Below, piece by piece: positions 50,851-58,784 of a stretch of DNA of 64,000 bases. The stretch comes from Acidobacteriota bacterium. GTDB taxonomy: Bacteria; Acidobacteriota; Terriglobia; Terriglobales; SCQP01. The translations under genes and the position numbers were made by a program. The stretch covers positions 248,001 to 312,000 of the forward strand of contig SCQP01000001.1 in assembly GCA_004299485.1 (NCBI GenBank), written 5' to 3'. Within the stretch, counting starts at the first letter, position 1. Each line of letters opens with the position of its first letter. The notes under the pieces are model-generated. The model did no database searches and was not told the DNA's origin. It worked only from the letters and a program-made list of their open reading frames with translations.

Positions 50851-52188
50851 ATGAACATTGATTCTCTATTTGGGTTTGTTGATCATCTTTTTTTACGCTC
50901 GACCGCAAGCCGGGTGCGGGTGGCGCGGCATCTGTCGCCGCACACGGTGCGGCTGCTGCAGCGGGCAAAATTCCGGGTGCTGATGGAACACGCGGCGAAG
51001 CACTCGCGTTTCTACCAGGAGAAATTCCGGGAGCACGGCATTGACTGGCGCAAGGTGCGCAGCCATGCCGACCTGGGCGATTTTTTCACGACCGCGGATG
51101 ACCTGCGCACCCGGCCGATCGAGGATTTCCTGTGCGGAAGGCCGGAATTTGGATTCGAGACGACGGGCACGTCGATGGGCGTGAACAAGCGGGTGTACTT
51201 TTCCTACGAGGAAATGAAGGAGTACGGGCGCGACGGCGCGGTGGGGATGTGGAACCTGGGACTGCGGCCGGACGACGTGGTGGCCGATGGGTTCGACTAC
51301 TCGTTCTGGAACGCACCCTTTACGGCGTATTACACGGTGGAGGCGATGGGATCGTTCCACGTGATCGGAGCGTTTGTCGAGCCGCGGGAATTCTATGAAC
51401 GCATCCGGGGCTACAAGCCAACGGTGATCATGGGCGTGCCCACGCACCTGGTGCGGGTGACGGAAGTGGCGGAGCAGGAGGGCATCTGGCCGGTGAAGTT
51501 CCTGCTGCTGGGCGGGGAGAACCTGAGCGAGCGGACGCGCAAGTACATTGAAGGCGTCTGGCAGGCGAAGGTGTACCTGAGCTATGGACAGACGGAGGCG
51601 TTCGGGTGCAACGGCATCGAATGCCCCGACAAGGGCGGCTATCACTTGAGCGAGCTGAGTCTGGTGAGTGAAGTGACGGACACGAACGAGGAAGGCTACG
51701 GCGAGCTGACGTATTCGACGCTGAACCGCAACGTCATGCCGCTGCTGCGCTACCGCTCGGCCGATATCACGCGCTGGGCAACGGACGGAGAGTGCAACTG
51801 CCTGCTGCGGTTCACGCCGCGCATCGCCAAGATCATCGGGCGCAGCGATGAGCTGATCAACTGCTCGATGGGCAATATCAGCCCATACTGGTTCGAGGAG
51901 ATGCTGCGGGATATTCCGCAGATTACCGACGACTGGCAGGTGATCGTGCGGCGCGGGGATCGCGACGACCGGATCGAATTCAACATGGAGCTGCGGCCGG
52001 GCGGGGATGCCGAGGCCGTGAAGGAGCAGTTGTTCAAAAACATCCAGGAACGGTTCCCGGATTGCTGGCGGTACTACACGAAGAAGTTCTTTGAGTTTGA
52101 TTTCCGGTTCCATCCGCCCCGGACGCTGAGCGGCGGGCGGAAGCTGCGGCGGCTGATCGATGCGCGTGCGCAGGCGTGGGCGGAGTAG
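50851..52188 (+). CDS. PaaK/CapK-like adenylate-forming enzyme 2
   Basis: A 445-residue paralogue of the enzyme at 40653. GFETTGTSMGVNKRVYFSYEE is the ATP-binding segment, YLSYGQTEAFGCNGIECPD and LLRYRSADITRWATDGECNC follow, and the C-terminal lid ends PPRTLSGGRKLRRLIDARAQ. Blocks such as LGLRPDD, DGFDYSFWNAPF and WPVKFLLLGGENLSERTRKYIEGVW are closely shared with paralogue 1. Two distinct acids may therefore be activated in this pathway, or one enzyme loads and the other releases the chain. It is followed by a CAGTTGT heptad array. Confidence 0.84.
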   Translation: MNIDSLFGFVDHLFLRSTASRVRVARHLSPHTVRLLQRAKFRVLMEHAAKHSRFYQEKFREHGIDWRKVRSHADLGDFFTTADDLRTRPIEDFLCGRPEFGFETTGTSMGVNKRVYFSYEEMKEYGRDGAVGMWNLGLRPDDVVADGFDYSFWNAPFTAYYTVEAMGSFHVIGAFVEPREFYERIRGYKPTVIMGVPTHLVRVTEVAEQEGIWPVKFLLLGGENLSERTRKYIEGVWQAKVYLSYGQTEAFGCNGIECPDKGGYHLSELSLVSEVTDTNEEGYGELTYSTLNRNVMPLLRYRSADITRWATDGECNCLLRFTPRIAKIIGRSDELINCSMGNISPYWFEEMLRDIPQITDDWQVIVRRGDRDDRIEFNMELRPGGDAEAVKEQLFKNIQERFPDCWRYYTKKFFEFDFRFHPPRTLSGGRKLRRLIDARAQAWAE

Positions 52189-52223
52189 CAGTTGTCAGTT
52201 ATCAGTTGTCAGTTGTCAGTTTT
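52189..52223. repeat. CAGTTGT heptad array
   Basis: Five units (CAGTTGT, CAGTTAT, CAGTTGT, CAGTTGT, CAGTTTT) begin on the base after the ligase stop codon. Confidence 0.8.
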
Positions 52224-52270
52224 GACGAGGCGTCGGCGGGAGCTGGTGGTGATCGCGAAAGGATGAAGGA

Positions 52271-53527
52271 ATGAAAGCTTTGGATGCGGAACTGGCGGTG
52301 AAGGGGGGAGCGAAGGCGGTGGAGGATTCCCTGTCCCGGGTGCATTGGCCGATCGTGACCGACGAGGATCGGGCGGCGGTGAACCGGGTGATGGACCGGC
52401 AGATACTGTGGGCGCAGACGCGGCCGGAGGGTCTGTACGCGCCCGAGCAGCAGGCGCTGGAGCAGGAGTTTGCGCAATTTCTGGGCATCAAGCATGTACT
52501 CGCCACCAACGGCGGCACGGCGGGGCTGCATATGGCGCTGGTGGCGGCGGGAGTTGAGCCGGACGACGAGGTGATTACTTCGGCGTTTTCGTTTCTGGCG
52601 ACGCCGGCGGCGATTCTGCATGCAGGCGCCAAGCCGGTGTTCGTCGATATCGATCCGCGCACGTTCAATATGGACCCGAAGCAGATTGAGGCGAAGATCA
52701 CGCCGCGAACCAAGGCGCTGATGGTGGTCGATATTCACGGGCTGTGCGCGGATTTTGATCCGATTCTGGCGATTACGCGGAAGCACAAGCTGGCTCTGAC
52801 GGAAGACGCGTGCCAGGCGCCGGGAGCGACGTATAAGGGCAAGCAGGCGGGGACGTTTGGCGTGGCGTCGGGGTTCAGCGTGAACGGGACCAAGAATTTT
52901 GCCGTGGGCGAAGGCGGATTCATGGTGACCGACGACGACGACTGCTATTTCAAGGGCAATTGGCTGAAGCAGGTGGGCGAGGGGCTGCCGGAGACGGACC
53001 GGACGATGGAGTTTCAGCATCTGCTGGCGTGGAATTACCGCGTGCAGGAGCTGCCCTGCGCGTTCGGGCGCAGCCAGTTGGCGCGGCTCGGTGAGGTGAA
53101 CGCCACCGGACAGCGGAACGCGAAGATTCTGGACGGCTATCTCAACGATCTGCCGGGCGTGAAGGCGCCGTATGTGCCGCAGGAGTGCGTTTCGGTGTAC
53201 CACAAGTACCGGGTGACGCTCGTGCCCGAGGAGCTGAAGACGAAGCTGCGCGGGGCGGCGCTGCGCGATGCCTTCATGGCGGCGCTGCGGGCCGAGGGCG
53301 TGGATGTGGATACCTGGGGCGCGGCGCCGCTGTCGGAGCATCCGATGATCAAGGCGCGGTATCCGGAAGACCGGGCGGAGAACTATCCCACGACGGTCGC
53401 CATGTTTGCTAACTCGTTCTGCGTAACCAACGACGAGTATCCGATCTATGCGCAACCGGAAGCGCTGATGCACGCCTACGGGGAGGCGATCCGGAAGGTG
53501 GCGCAGGGCGCGGCGCGGCTGGGGTGA
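52271..53527 (+). CDS. DegT/DnrJ/EryC1/StrS-family aminotransferase
   Basis: A 418-residue PLP-dependent enzyme. TNGGTAGLHMALVAAGVEPDDEV binds the phosphate, DEVITSAFSFLATPAAILHAGAKPVFVDID is the family block, TEDACQAPGATYKGKQAG carries the Asp that contacts the pyridine nitrogen, and the PLP Lys is in FSVNGTKNFAVGEGGF. Family enzymes aminate keto sugars or cyclitol ketones such as scyllo-inosose. With an inositol phosphate synthase in the cluster, an aminocyclitol product is possible (inference); an inositol dehydrogenase is not in view. AAGGA precedes the ATG. It is the last gene of the cluster. Confidence 0.88.
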   Translation: MKALDAELAVKGGAKAVEDSLSRVHWPIVTDEDRAAVNRVMDRQILWAQTRPEGLYAPEQQALEQEFAQFLGIKHVLATNGGTAGLHMALVAAGVEPDDEVITSAFSFLATPAAILHAGAKPVFVDIDPRTFNMDPKQIEAKITPRTKALMVVDIHGLCADFDPILAITRKHKLALTEDACQAPGATYKGKQAGTFGVASGFSVNGTKNFAVGEGGFMVTDDDDCYFKGNWLKQVGEGLPETDRTMEFQHLLAWNYRVQELPCAFGRSQLARLGEVNATGQRNAKILDGYLNDLPGVKAPYVPQECVSVYHKYRVTLVPEELKTKLRGAALRDAFMAALRAEGVDVDTWGAAPLSEHPMIKARYPEDRAENYPTTVAMFANSFCVTNDEYPIYAQPEALMHAYGEAIRKVAQGAARLG

Positions 53528-53531
53528 CGGC

Positions 53532-53921
53532 TCAGCCGAAAACTTCGCAGCCCTGTTCGTCGAAGTCGCGGTCGTAGGTCCACACCTCGGCGAGCGCGTG
53601 CTGGCGCATTGCCGCAAGCGAAACCGCGTCCACAAGGCTGAGGCGGCGCGTGCTAGCGCGCCAGAGCTCCAGGCCGGCGAGATGCAGGCGTTCGTCCACC
53701 CAGAGGACTTCGAAAAGGGGCACAAGGCCCTGCTCGAACGCACCAGCCCGCTCACGGCCGAAACGCCGATCTAACAGCGCATGGGATTCGAGCAGCACGT
53801 AGGAGGTGGCGATGAGGTGGGAGCGGCGGAGCGTCACCTGCTGGAACGCCGCGACCGCGCGTGGATGGAAGCGGTCGATGGGGCTCACCAGCGCGATCAG
53901 TGCCGAGGTGTCGACCAGCAA
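53532..53921 (-). CDS. PIN-domain toxin, VapC-like
   Basis: A 129-residue PIN ribonuclease starting at TTG 53921 (LLVDTSALIALVSPIDRFHP). Acidic residues: Asp in LVDTSALI, Glu in YVLLESHALL, Asp in LSLVDAVSLAAM and Asp in VWTYDRDFDEQG. It begins 2 bp after the antitoxin stop, with GGTAGG overlapping that stop as a ribosome site. It is convergent with the aminotransferase gene. Confidence 0.87.
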   Translation of the reverse strand: MLVDTSALIALVSPIDRFHPRAVAAFQQVTLRRSHLIATSYVLLESHALLDRRFGRERAGAFEQGLVPLFEVLWVDERLHLAGLELWRASTRRLSLVDAVSLAAMRQHALAEVWTYDRDFDEQGCEVFG

Positions 53922-53923
53922 AC

Positions 53924-54184
53924 CTACCAGCGCGAGCCCTCGTTCAGGTAGCGGTCGTGATTTTCTGCGATATCGGTTTCGCCATGGAGCGGCGTCGCGG
54001 AACCGATGAATCGCTGCGCGCGGACGTATTTGGCGGCGAGGTCATCGCGCTTGGCCTGCTCAGTCGCAGCGGCCTGGTCGATCGCGCGGCGGATGATTTC
54101 CGATAAGGAGACGCGGTCGTCGTGGGCCTTTTGGCGCAGGAAGCGGGCCTGCTGCTCGGTGATCTGGATCTGCGTGCGGACCAT
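53924..54184 (-). CDS. Ribbon-helix-helix-type antitoxin
   Basis: An 86-residue protein. MVRTQIQITEQQARFLRQKAHDDRVSLSEIIRRAID has the beta strand and two helices of a ribbon-helix-helix protein; the tail (AQRFIGSATPLHGETDIAENHDRYL) ends with HDRYL, often seen in antitoxins paired with PIN toxins. No Shine-Dalgarno is present before the ATG, in keeping with a leaderless mRNA from the adjacent promoter. Confidence 0.87.
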   Translation of the reverse strand: MVRTQIQITEQQARFLRQKAHDDRVSLSEIIRRAIDQAAATEQAKRDDLAAKYVRAQRFIGSATPLHGETDIAENHDRYLNEGSRW

Positions 54185-54190
54185 ACCGCG

Positions 54191-54219
54191 AGTGTAATCA
54201 CATCATGATGGCATGTCAA
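54191..54219 (-). promoter_or_regulatory. Promoter and palindrome of toxin-antitoxin pair 3
   Basis: On the minus strand TTGACA (complement of 54214-54219) and TACACT (complement of 54191-54196) are 17 bp apart. The perfect palindrome CATCATGATG (54201-54210) lies between them. The -10 ends 6 bp from the antitoxin ATG, so the transcript should start at or next to the start codon. The -35 overlaps the stop of the metallopeptidase gene. Confidence 0.78.
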
Positions 54220-56927
54220 CGCCCGCCGAAGCGGCCACGGGCGGGGGTCTTGGGGGCTTGGATGGCTTCGGGACCGGGGTCTTTCGCGGGGATTTCTCTG
54301 GGGGCGGGGGGCCAGCCGAACTCGGTGGGGTGGGCGGAGGCGGGGGAGTCGTAGAGGGCGTTAAAGATGAGCGGGTAGGTGCCGTGGGACTGGCCGCGCC
54401 ACTGGGGTTTGAAGCCGAACAGGTAGATGCGGCCTCTGCCGTAGGCGGCTTCGAGCTCGGCGGCTTTGCCTTCGAGATATTCCGGGCCGAGTAAGAAGCC
54501 GCTGGCGAGGGGGTTTTCGCGGTTGGGGTAGACGACGAGGACGCGGCCGCGGAAACCTTTTTCGGTGGCGAAGGCGAGGCTGTTGTCAAACATCGCGGCC
54601 TGGGCGGCGGGCATGCCCCAGGTGCCGGCGATTTCGGGCTGCTCGACGTGGGTCCAGATGAGCGAGCCGGCACTGTAGAACTTGCTGGGGCTGACGCCGT
54701 GCAGCACGTCCGTGACCGGGAGGCCGAAGTGCTCGATGGCGAACAGCGACGCCTGATTGAAGCAGATGAGGGTGCCACCGTTGGCGACGAACTTGCGCAG
54801 GTTAGCGACGCCCTGCTTGCCGACGCCGCCGACGTAGGGGCCGGGCATCACGCCGTCGGGCCAGCCGTTGAGGATGCCGGAGGCGCGCTGATCGGGCAGG
54901 ATGATGGCGTCGAGGCGGGCGTTGAGGTTGCTGGCCTGGATGTCGGCGTTGCGCAGCAGGACGGGCGGGAAGTCGTAGTTTTGCAGGATCCAGCGCGTCC
55001 AGCCCATGTCGATGTTGGCCTGCCAGGAACGGTAGAGGCCGACGCGGGGCTTGCGCGTGGCGACGGCGCCATCGGGGACGGCGGCGGCGGCGCGAGCCGA
55101 GGTCTGGGCTTGATCAAGGATGGACTGCATTTGGGAGCGGCTGAGGCCGCTGACGGCGGCGGTACCGGCGGGCAGGTCTTTATTGGCGCCGGAGGTGACG
55201 ACGCTGACGTGGGCGCCGGCATCGAGGGCCAGGTTCATGGCGTGGAAGTGCTGGTCGGAGTCGGGCGGCAGCAGGAATACATCGCCGCTGCCGGTGATTT
55301 TGCCATTGGGCGTGCTCACGGCCGGCAGCAGGGTGAGGCCGGCGAGCTGCGCGGCGGTGATGGGCTGATCGACTTTGTCGACTTCGACGTTCATTTGCTC
55401 CGGCAGCGTCCAGCCGGCGACGTCGTAGGGGCGGACGGGGCGGCCATTGGCGGTGATGCTGGGATAGACCTGGGGCTGCATCAGCTCACGGACCAACTCA
55501 GAAAAGGGCTGGTTCATGAGGATGACCCAGGAGCCGGCGGGATAGGTACGGTCGTTGGCGGCGAACGAGGTCTTGACCTGATGCACTTCGACGCCGTTGA
55601 CGGAGAAGACTTTGGCCAGGCGCGCAGCTTCGGCAAGACGGGGCTGGTCGGCGGGGATGACGTAGGCGTAGGGCGGATTGTTGGTGAACTTCTCGATGGC
55701 GTCGCGACCGGTCTGGTACTTGTTGTAGAGCAACTGCTCGTGGTACTTGGCGGCGGTGTCGAGCACCGACATGGAGGCGCCGACCATATAGCGCACGGCG
55801 TCGCCGAGGCGCCACCAGCCGCCGCGCCAGGGGCTGTTGTAGAAGATCTGGGGCTTGAGGTTGCGGTAGGCGGCGGGAAAATCGCGCAGGGTGTAGAAGT
55901 GGGGGGTGGCGTAGCCGAAGAGCGCGGTTTCGGTGAAGAAGGCGATTTCGTTGCGGAAAATACCGGTGAAGTCCTGATAGCCGGGATACCAGTTGTCGAA
56001 GCCGACGCGGTGGATGGCGCCGGGCATGCCGTGCTCGTCGAGATAGGTGCCCATGGCGATGCCGATCTGGTTAAGCCAGCGCATGTTGATGGGATTGATG
56101 TTGGGCGAGACGGGATCGACGAAGGGCGGGATGAAGATGCGGGCGGGAAAGGGCGCGGTCTGGTGCTGGGTGTACCAGATCTCGGGATTCCATTTGAGCT
56201 CCTGTGTGGTGATTTCCTGTGACTCGAGCATGTTGTTCATATAACCGTCACGGTTATTGTCATGGCCGACATACTTTTGAAACAGAAACGGAATGGGAGC
56301 GACTTCGAAGCTGGTGCCCAGGTTTTTGCGATACCAGGCGACGACTTCGTTCTGGCCGTCGGGGTTGAGGGTGGGCCAGAGGACAAAGATGACGTTGTTG
56401 AGGATGGCGGAGATCCGGGGGTCGTTTTGCGCCGAGCAGAGCTTGTAGGCGAGGGCGATCATGCTCTGGCCACCGGCGACTTCGGTGGAGTGCATGCCGC
56501 CATCGATGTGGACCACGACCTTGCCCTGCTGGGCCAACTGATGCGCCTGGGCATCGGTGAGGCCGCGCGCCCAGGTGAGGCGGCGGTTGATCTCGAGGTA
56601 ATGGTCGAGCTGGGCGAGGTTCTGAGGCGCGGAGATGACGGTGAGGTAGATTGCGAGACCGCGCGAGGTCTTGCCGACATCGAAGATTTTGATGCGGTTG
56701 GAGGCCGCGGCCAGCTTGCGGAAATAGCCGACGGCATCGGTGTAGCTGGCGAGCTTGAAGTCGGCGCCGGGGTTGTAGCCGAGCACGGACCTAGGCGTGG
56801 GGACGCTGGCGATGACACCATTGGGGGAGGCGGCGATATAGCCGGCTTGGGCTTGGACCAACGACGGCAGGGCCAAGCTCAGGGCCAAGAGGACGGCGAG
56901 TGACAGCGGCAGTTTGGGGAATCTCAC
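54216..56927 (-). CDS. Exported M14-family zinc carboxypeptidase-like protein
   Basis: A 903-residue protein from GTG 56927 (VRFPKLPLSLAVLLALSLALP, signal peptide ending VQAQ); the longer frame upstream is repeat-coded and rejected. The M14 zinc site is HSTE in VVHIDGGMHSTEVAGGQS with the later His in YVGHDNNRDGYMNN; LWPTLNPDGQN is also typical, and the catalytic Glu is probably in EIAFFTETALFGYA. A second half (residues about 480-880) includes a glutamine-amidotransferase-like segment (LRKFVANGGTLICFNQASL). It likely digests peptides in the periplasm or outside the cell. Confidence 0.85.
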   Translation of the reverse strand: MRFPKLPLSLAVLLALSLALPSLVQAQAGYIAASPNGVIASVPTPRSVLGYNPGADFKLASYTDAVGYFRKLAAASNRIKIFDVGKTSRGLAIYLTVISAPQNLAQLDHYLEINRRLTWARGLTDAQAHQLAQQGKVVVHIDGGMHSTEVAGGQSMIALAYKLCSAQNDPRISAILNNVIFVLWPTLNPDGQNEVVAWYRKNLGTSFEVAPIPFLFQKYVGHDNNRDGYMNNMLESQEITTQELKWNPEIWYTQHQTAPFPARIFIPPFVDPVSPNINPINMRWLNQIGIAMGTYLDEHGMPGAIHRVGFDNWYPGYQDFTGIFRNEIAFFTETALFGYATPHFYTLRDFPAAYRNLKPQIFYNSPWRGGWWRLGDAVRYMVGASMSVLDTAAKYHEQLLYNKYQTGRDAIEKFTNNPPYAYVIPADQPRLAEAARLAKVFSVNGVEVHQVKTSFAANDRTYPAGSWVILMNQPFSELVRELMQPQVYPSITANGRPVRPYDVAGWTLPEQMNVEVDKVDQPITAAQLAGLTLLPAVSTPNGKITGSGDVFLLPPDSDQHFHAMNLALDAGAHVSVVTSGANKDLPAGTAAVSGLSRSQMQSILDQAQTSARAAAAVPDGAVATRKPRVGLYRSWQANIDMGWTRWILQNYDFPPVLLRNADIQASNLNARLDAIILPDQRASGILNGWPDGVMPGPYVGGVGKQGVANLRKFVANGGTLICFNQASLFAIEHFGLPVTDVLHGVSPSKFYSAGSLIWTHVEQPEIAGTWGMPAAQAAMFDNSLAFATEKGFRGRVLVVYPNRENPLASGFLLGPEYLEGKAAELEAAYGRGRIYLFGFKPQWRGQSHGTYPLIFNALYDSPASAHPTEFGWPPAPREIPAKDPGPEAIQAPKTPARGRFGGR

Positions 56928-57000
56928 GCCGTCAGCGTAAACAAACCCCCTAGAAAAGTAAACCGGACCGCAGGGACCCTCCTTCGCGCTGCGCGCTTCG

Positions 57001-57036
57001 GGTGGCCCGCCACTTTTTGCCCTGGTCGCTCCCGAT
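57001..57036. repeat. 111-bp dispersed repeat, partial copy 1
   Basis: GTGGCCCGCCACTTTTTGCC and following CTGGTCGCTCCC, cut short after the first third. It lies between the metallopeptidase and the dps gene. Confidence 0.7.
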
Positions 57037-57066
57037 GGTCGCAGGGTGTTTGCAGCAATGCGCGCG

Positions 57067-57606
57067 CTACAGCGCGCGTGTTGCTTCAAACAAAAACCAG
57101 GCGCGGCGTTCGGCCTCGTCGGTCCAGACTTCGATTAGGCTGGCGGAGGCGATGTCGCCGTGGTCATCGCAAACGCCGTGGGCCTGGCGCAGGTGCGCGG
57201 CCATGTCCTGATTGTCCTGGCGCAGCTCGGCCAGCATCTGATGAGGTTCGACGAACTCCTCGTCGTTGTCGGCGACACGCTGGCGGTCGGCAATGCCGCG
57301 GATGGAGTGCAGAGTGGGGCGGCCGAGCTTGCGCACCCGCTCGGCGATGGGGTCGCTCGTGGCGAGGACCTGCGCCGCCTGCTCGTCGAGCAGGAGATGG
57401 TAGTCGCGGAAGTGAGGGCCGCTCATGTGCCAGTGAAAGTTCTTGGTCTTGATGTAGAGGGCAAAGGAATCGGCCAGCAGCGTATTGAGGGCGAAGGCGA
57501 TTTCGCGCGTGGCCTCATCGTCCAGATCGGAAGGGGTGTGGAGTTCGGCGATGGGAAGGGTTTGGGGGTTGCTGCTGTGGCGGGCGGCCAGGGTTGGCTT
57601 TTTCAT
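57067..57606 (-). CDS. dps: Dps-family ferritin-like DNA protection protein
   Basis: A 179-residue Dps protein. The ferroxidase region is typical: TKNFHWHMSGPHFRDYHLLLDEQA supplies the His and the Asp/Glu iron ligands shared between subunits, and the helix LRQDNQDMAAHLRQAHGVCDDHGD follows. The N-terminal tail (KKPTLAARHSSNPQTL) is basic and could bind DNA. Dps stores iron and shields DNA from peroxide. It is the last gene of an SRPBCC-ADH-dps run (26-bp gap), suggesting a stress operon. Confidence 0.9.
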   Translation of the reverse strand: MKKPTLAARHSSNPQTLPIAELHTPSDLDDEATREIAFALNTLLADSFALYIKTKNFHWHMSGPHFRDYHLLLDEQAAQVLATSDPIAERVRKLGRPTLHSIRGIADRQRVADNDEEFVEPHQMLAELRQDNQDMAAHLRQAHGVCDDHGDIASASLIEVWTDEAERRAWFLFEATRAL

Positions 57607-57632
57607 GACAATACCTCTCTCTCGGATTCAAA

Positions 57633-58784
57633 TTACGCTGCTTGCTGGGGCCAGGGGTTGAGCACCACTTTGATGCAGTCCTGTTGTTTGTGGTTGAAGA
57701 GGCGATAGGCTTCCGGCGCCTGGGCGAGCGGGCAGCGATGGGTGATGACAAAGGCAGGGTCGATTTCGCCCTGCTGGATGCGCTGCATCAAGGGTCGGAG
57801 ATAGCGGTGGATGTGGGTGGGGCCCATGCGGAAGGTCAGGCCCTTGGCAAAAGCGGTGCCGAAGGGTACGCCGTTGAGGTCGCCTTCGTAAACGCCGGGG
57901 ATGGAAACTGTGCCGCCTTTGCGGCAGGCGGCGATGGCCTGATGTAAGACCGTCGCGCCTTGACTGGAGCCGGGGCGGCGGCCATGCGGCTGCAGGCCGA
58001 CGGCATCGATGCAGGCGTCGGGACCGCGGCCGCTGGTGCGCCAAAGCAGCTCTTCCTGCAGATCGTCCACCTGGTTCGGGTGCAGGGGCTCGGCGCCGCC
58101 GGCGGCCGCCATGCGGAGGCGCTCGGGAATGCGGTCGATCGCGATAACCCTGGCGGCGCCCAGTATCAGGGCGCTGCGGATGGCGAACTGGCCTACGGGA
58201 CCGCAACCCCAGATGGCGACCGTGTTGCCGGGGTGGAGATCGCAATTTTCAGCGGCCATGTAGCCGGTGGGGAAAATATCGCTGAGCAACAGGGCCTGTT
58301 CGTCGCTCACGCCGTCGGGTATTTTCAGCGGGCCGACATCGGCGTAGGGGACGCGGACGTACTGCGCCTGACCGCCGGCGTAACCGCCCATGGGGTGGGA
58401 GTAGCCAAATAGCGCGCCGACGCCGTCACCGTAGATCCTGGAGGAAAGAGCGGCGTTGGGGTTGGAGTTGTCGCACAGCGCCCAGAGCTCATGGCGGCAG
58501 GCATAGCATTGGCCGCAGCTTATGGCAAAAGGCACGACGACGCGATCGCCGCGCTGGAGCTTTTTCACCTCCGGGCCGGTCTCGACGACTTCGCCGGTAA
58601 ACTCGTGGCCGAGGATGTCGCCGGCCGCCATGCCGGGAACAGCACCGTGTAGCAGATGCAAATCGGAACCGCAGATGGCGGTGCGGGTGACGCGCAGAAT
58701 GGCGTCGGTGGGGAGCAGGAGTTTGGGGTCGGCGACGGTTTCGACGCGGACATCGTTTTTGCCGTACCAGCACAGGGCCTGCAT
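57633..58784 (-). CDS. Zinc-dependent alcohol/formaldehyde dehydrogenase (MDR)
   Basis: A 383-residue medium-chain dehydrogenase. Catalytic zinc ligands: Cys38 (TAICGSD) and His60-Glu61 (GHEFTG); structural zinc Cys at 90, 93, 96 and 104 (SCGQCYACRHELWALCD). The NAD-binding motif is AIWGCGPVGQFAIRSA. The insertion pattern (SDIFPTGYMAAENCDL) resembles the glutathione-independent formaldehyde dehydrogenase group. The ATG directly follows the SRPBCC stop codon, so the genes are coupled. Confidence 0.9.
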   Translation of the reverse strand: MQALCWYGKNDVRVETVADPKLLLPTDAILRVTRTAICGSDLHLLHGAVPGMAAGDILGHEFTGEVVETGPEVKKLQRGDRVVVPFAISCGQCYACRHELWALCDNSNPNAALSSRIYGDGVGALFGYSHPMGGYAGGQAQYVRVPYADVGPLKIPDGVSDEQALLLSDIFPTGYMAAENCDLHPGNTVAIWGCGPVGQFAIRSALILGAARVIAIDRIPERLRMAAAGGAEPLHPNQVDDLQEELLWRTSGRGPDACIDAVGLQPHGRRPGSSQGATVLHQAIAACRKGGTVSIPGVYEGDLNGVPFGTAFAKGLTFRMGPTHIHRYLRPLMQRIQQGEIDPAFVITHRCPLAQAPEAYRLFNHKQQDCIKVVLNPWPQQAA

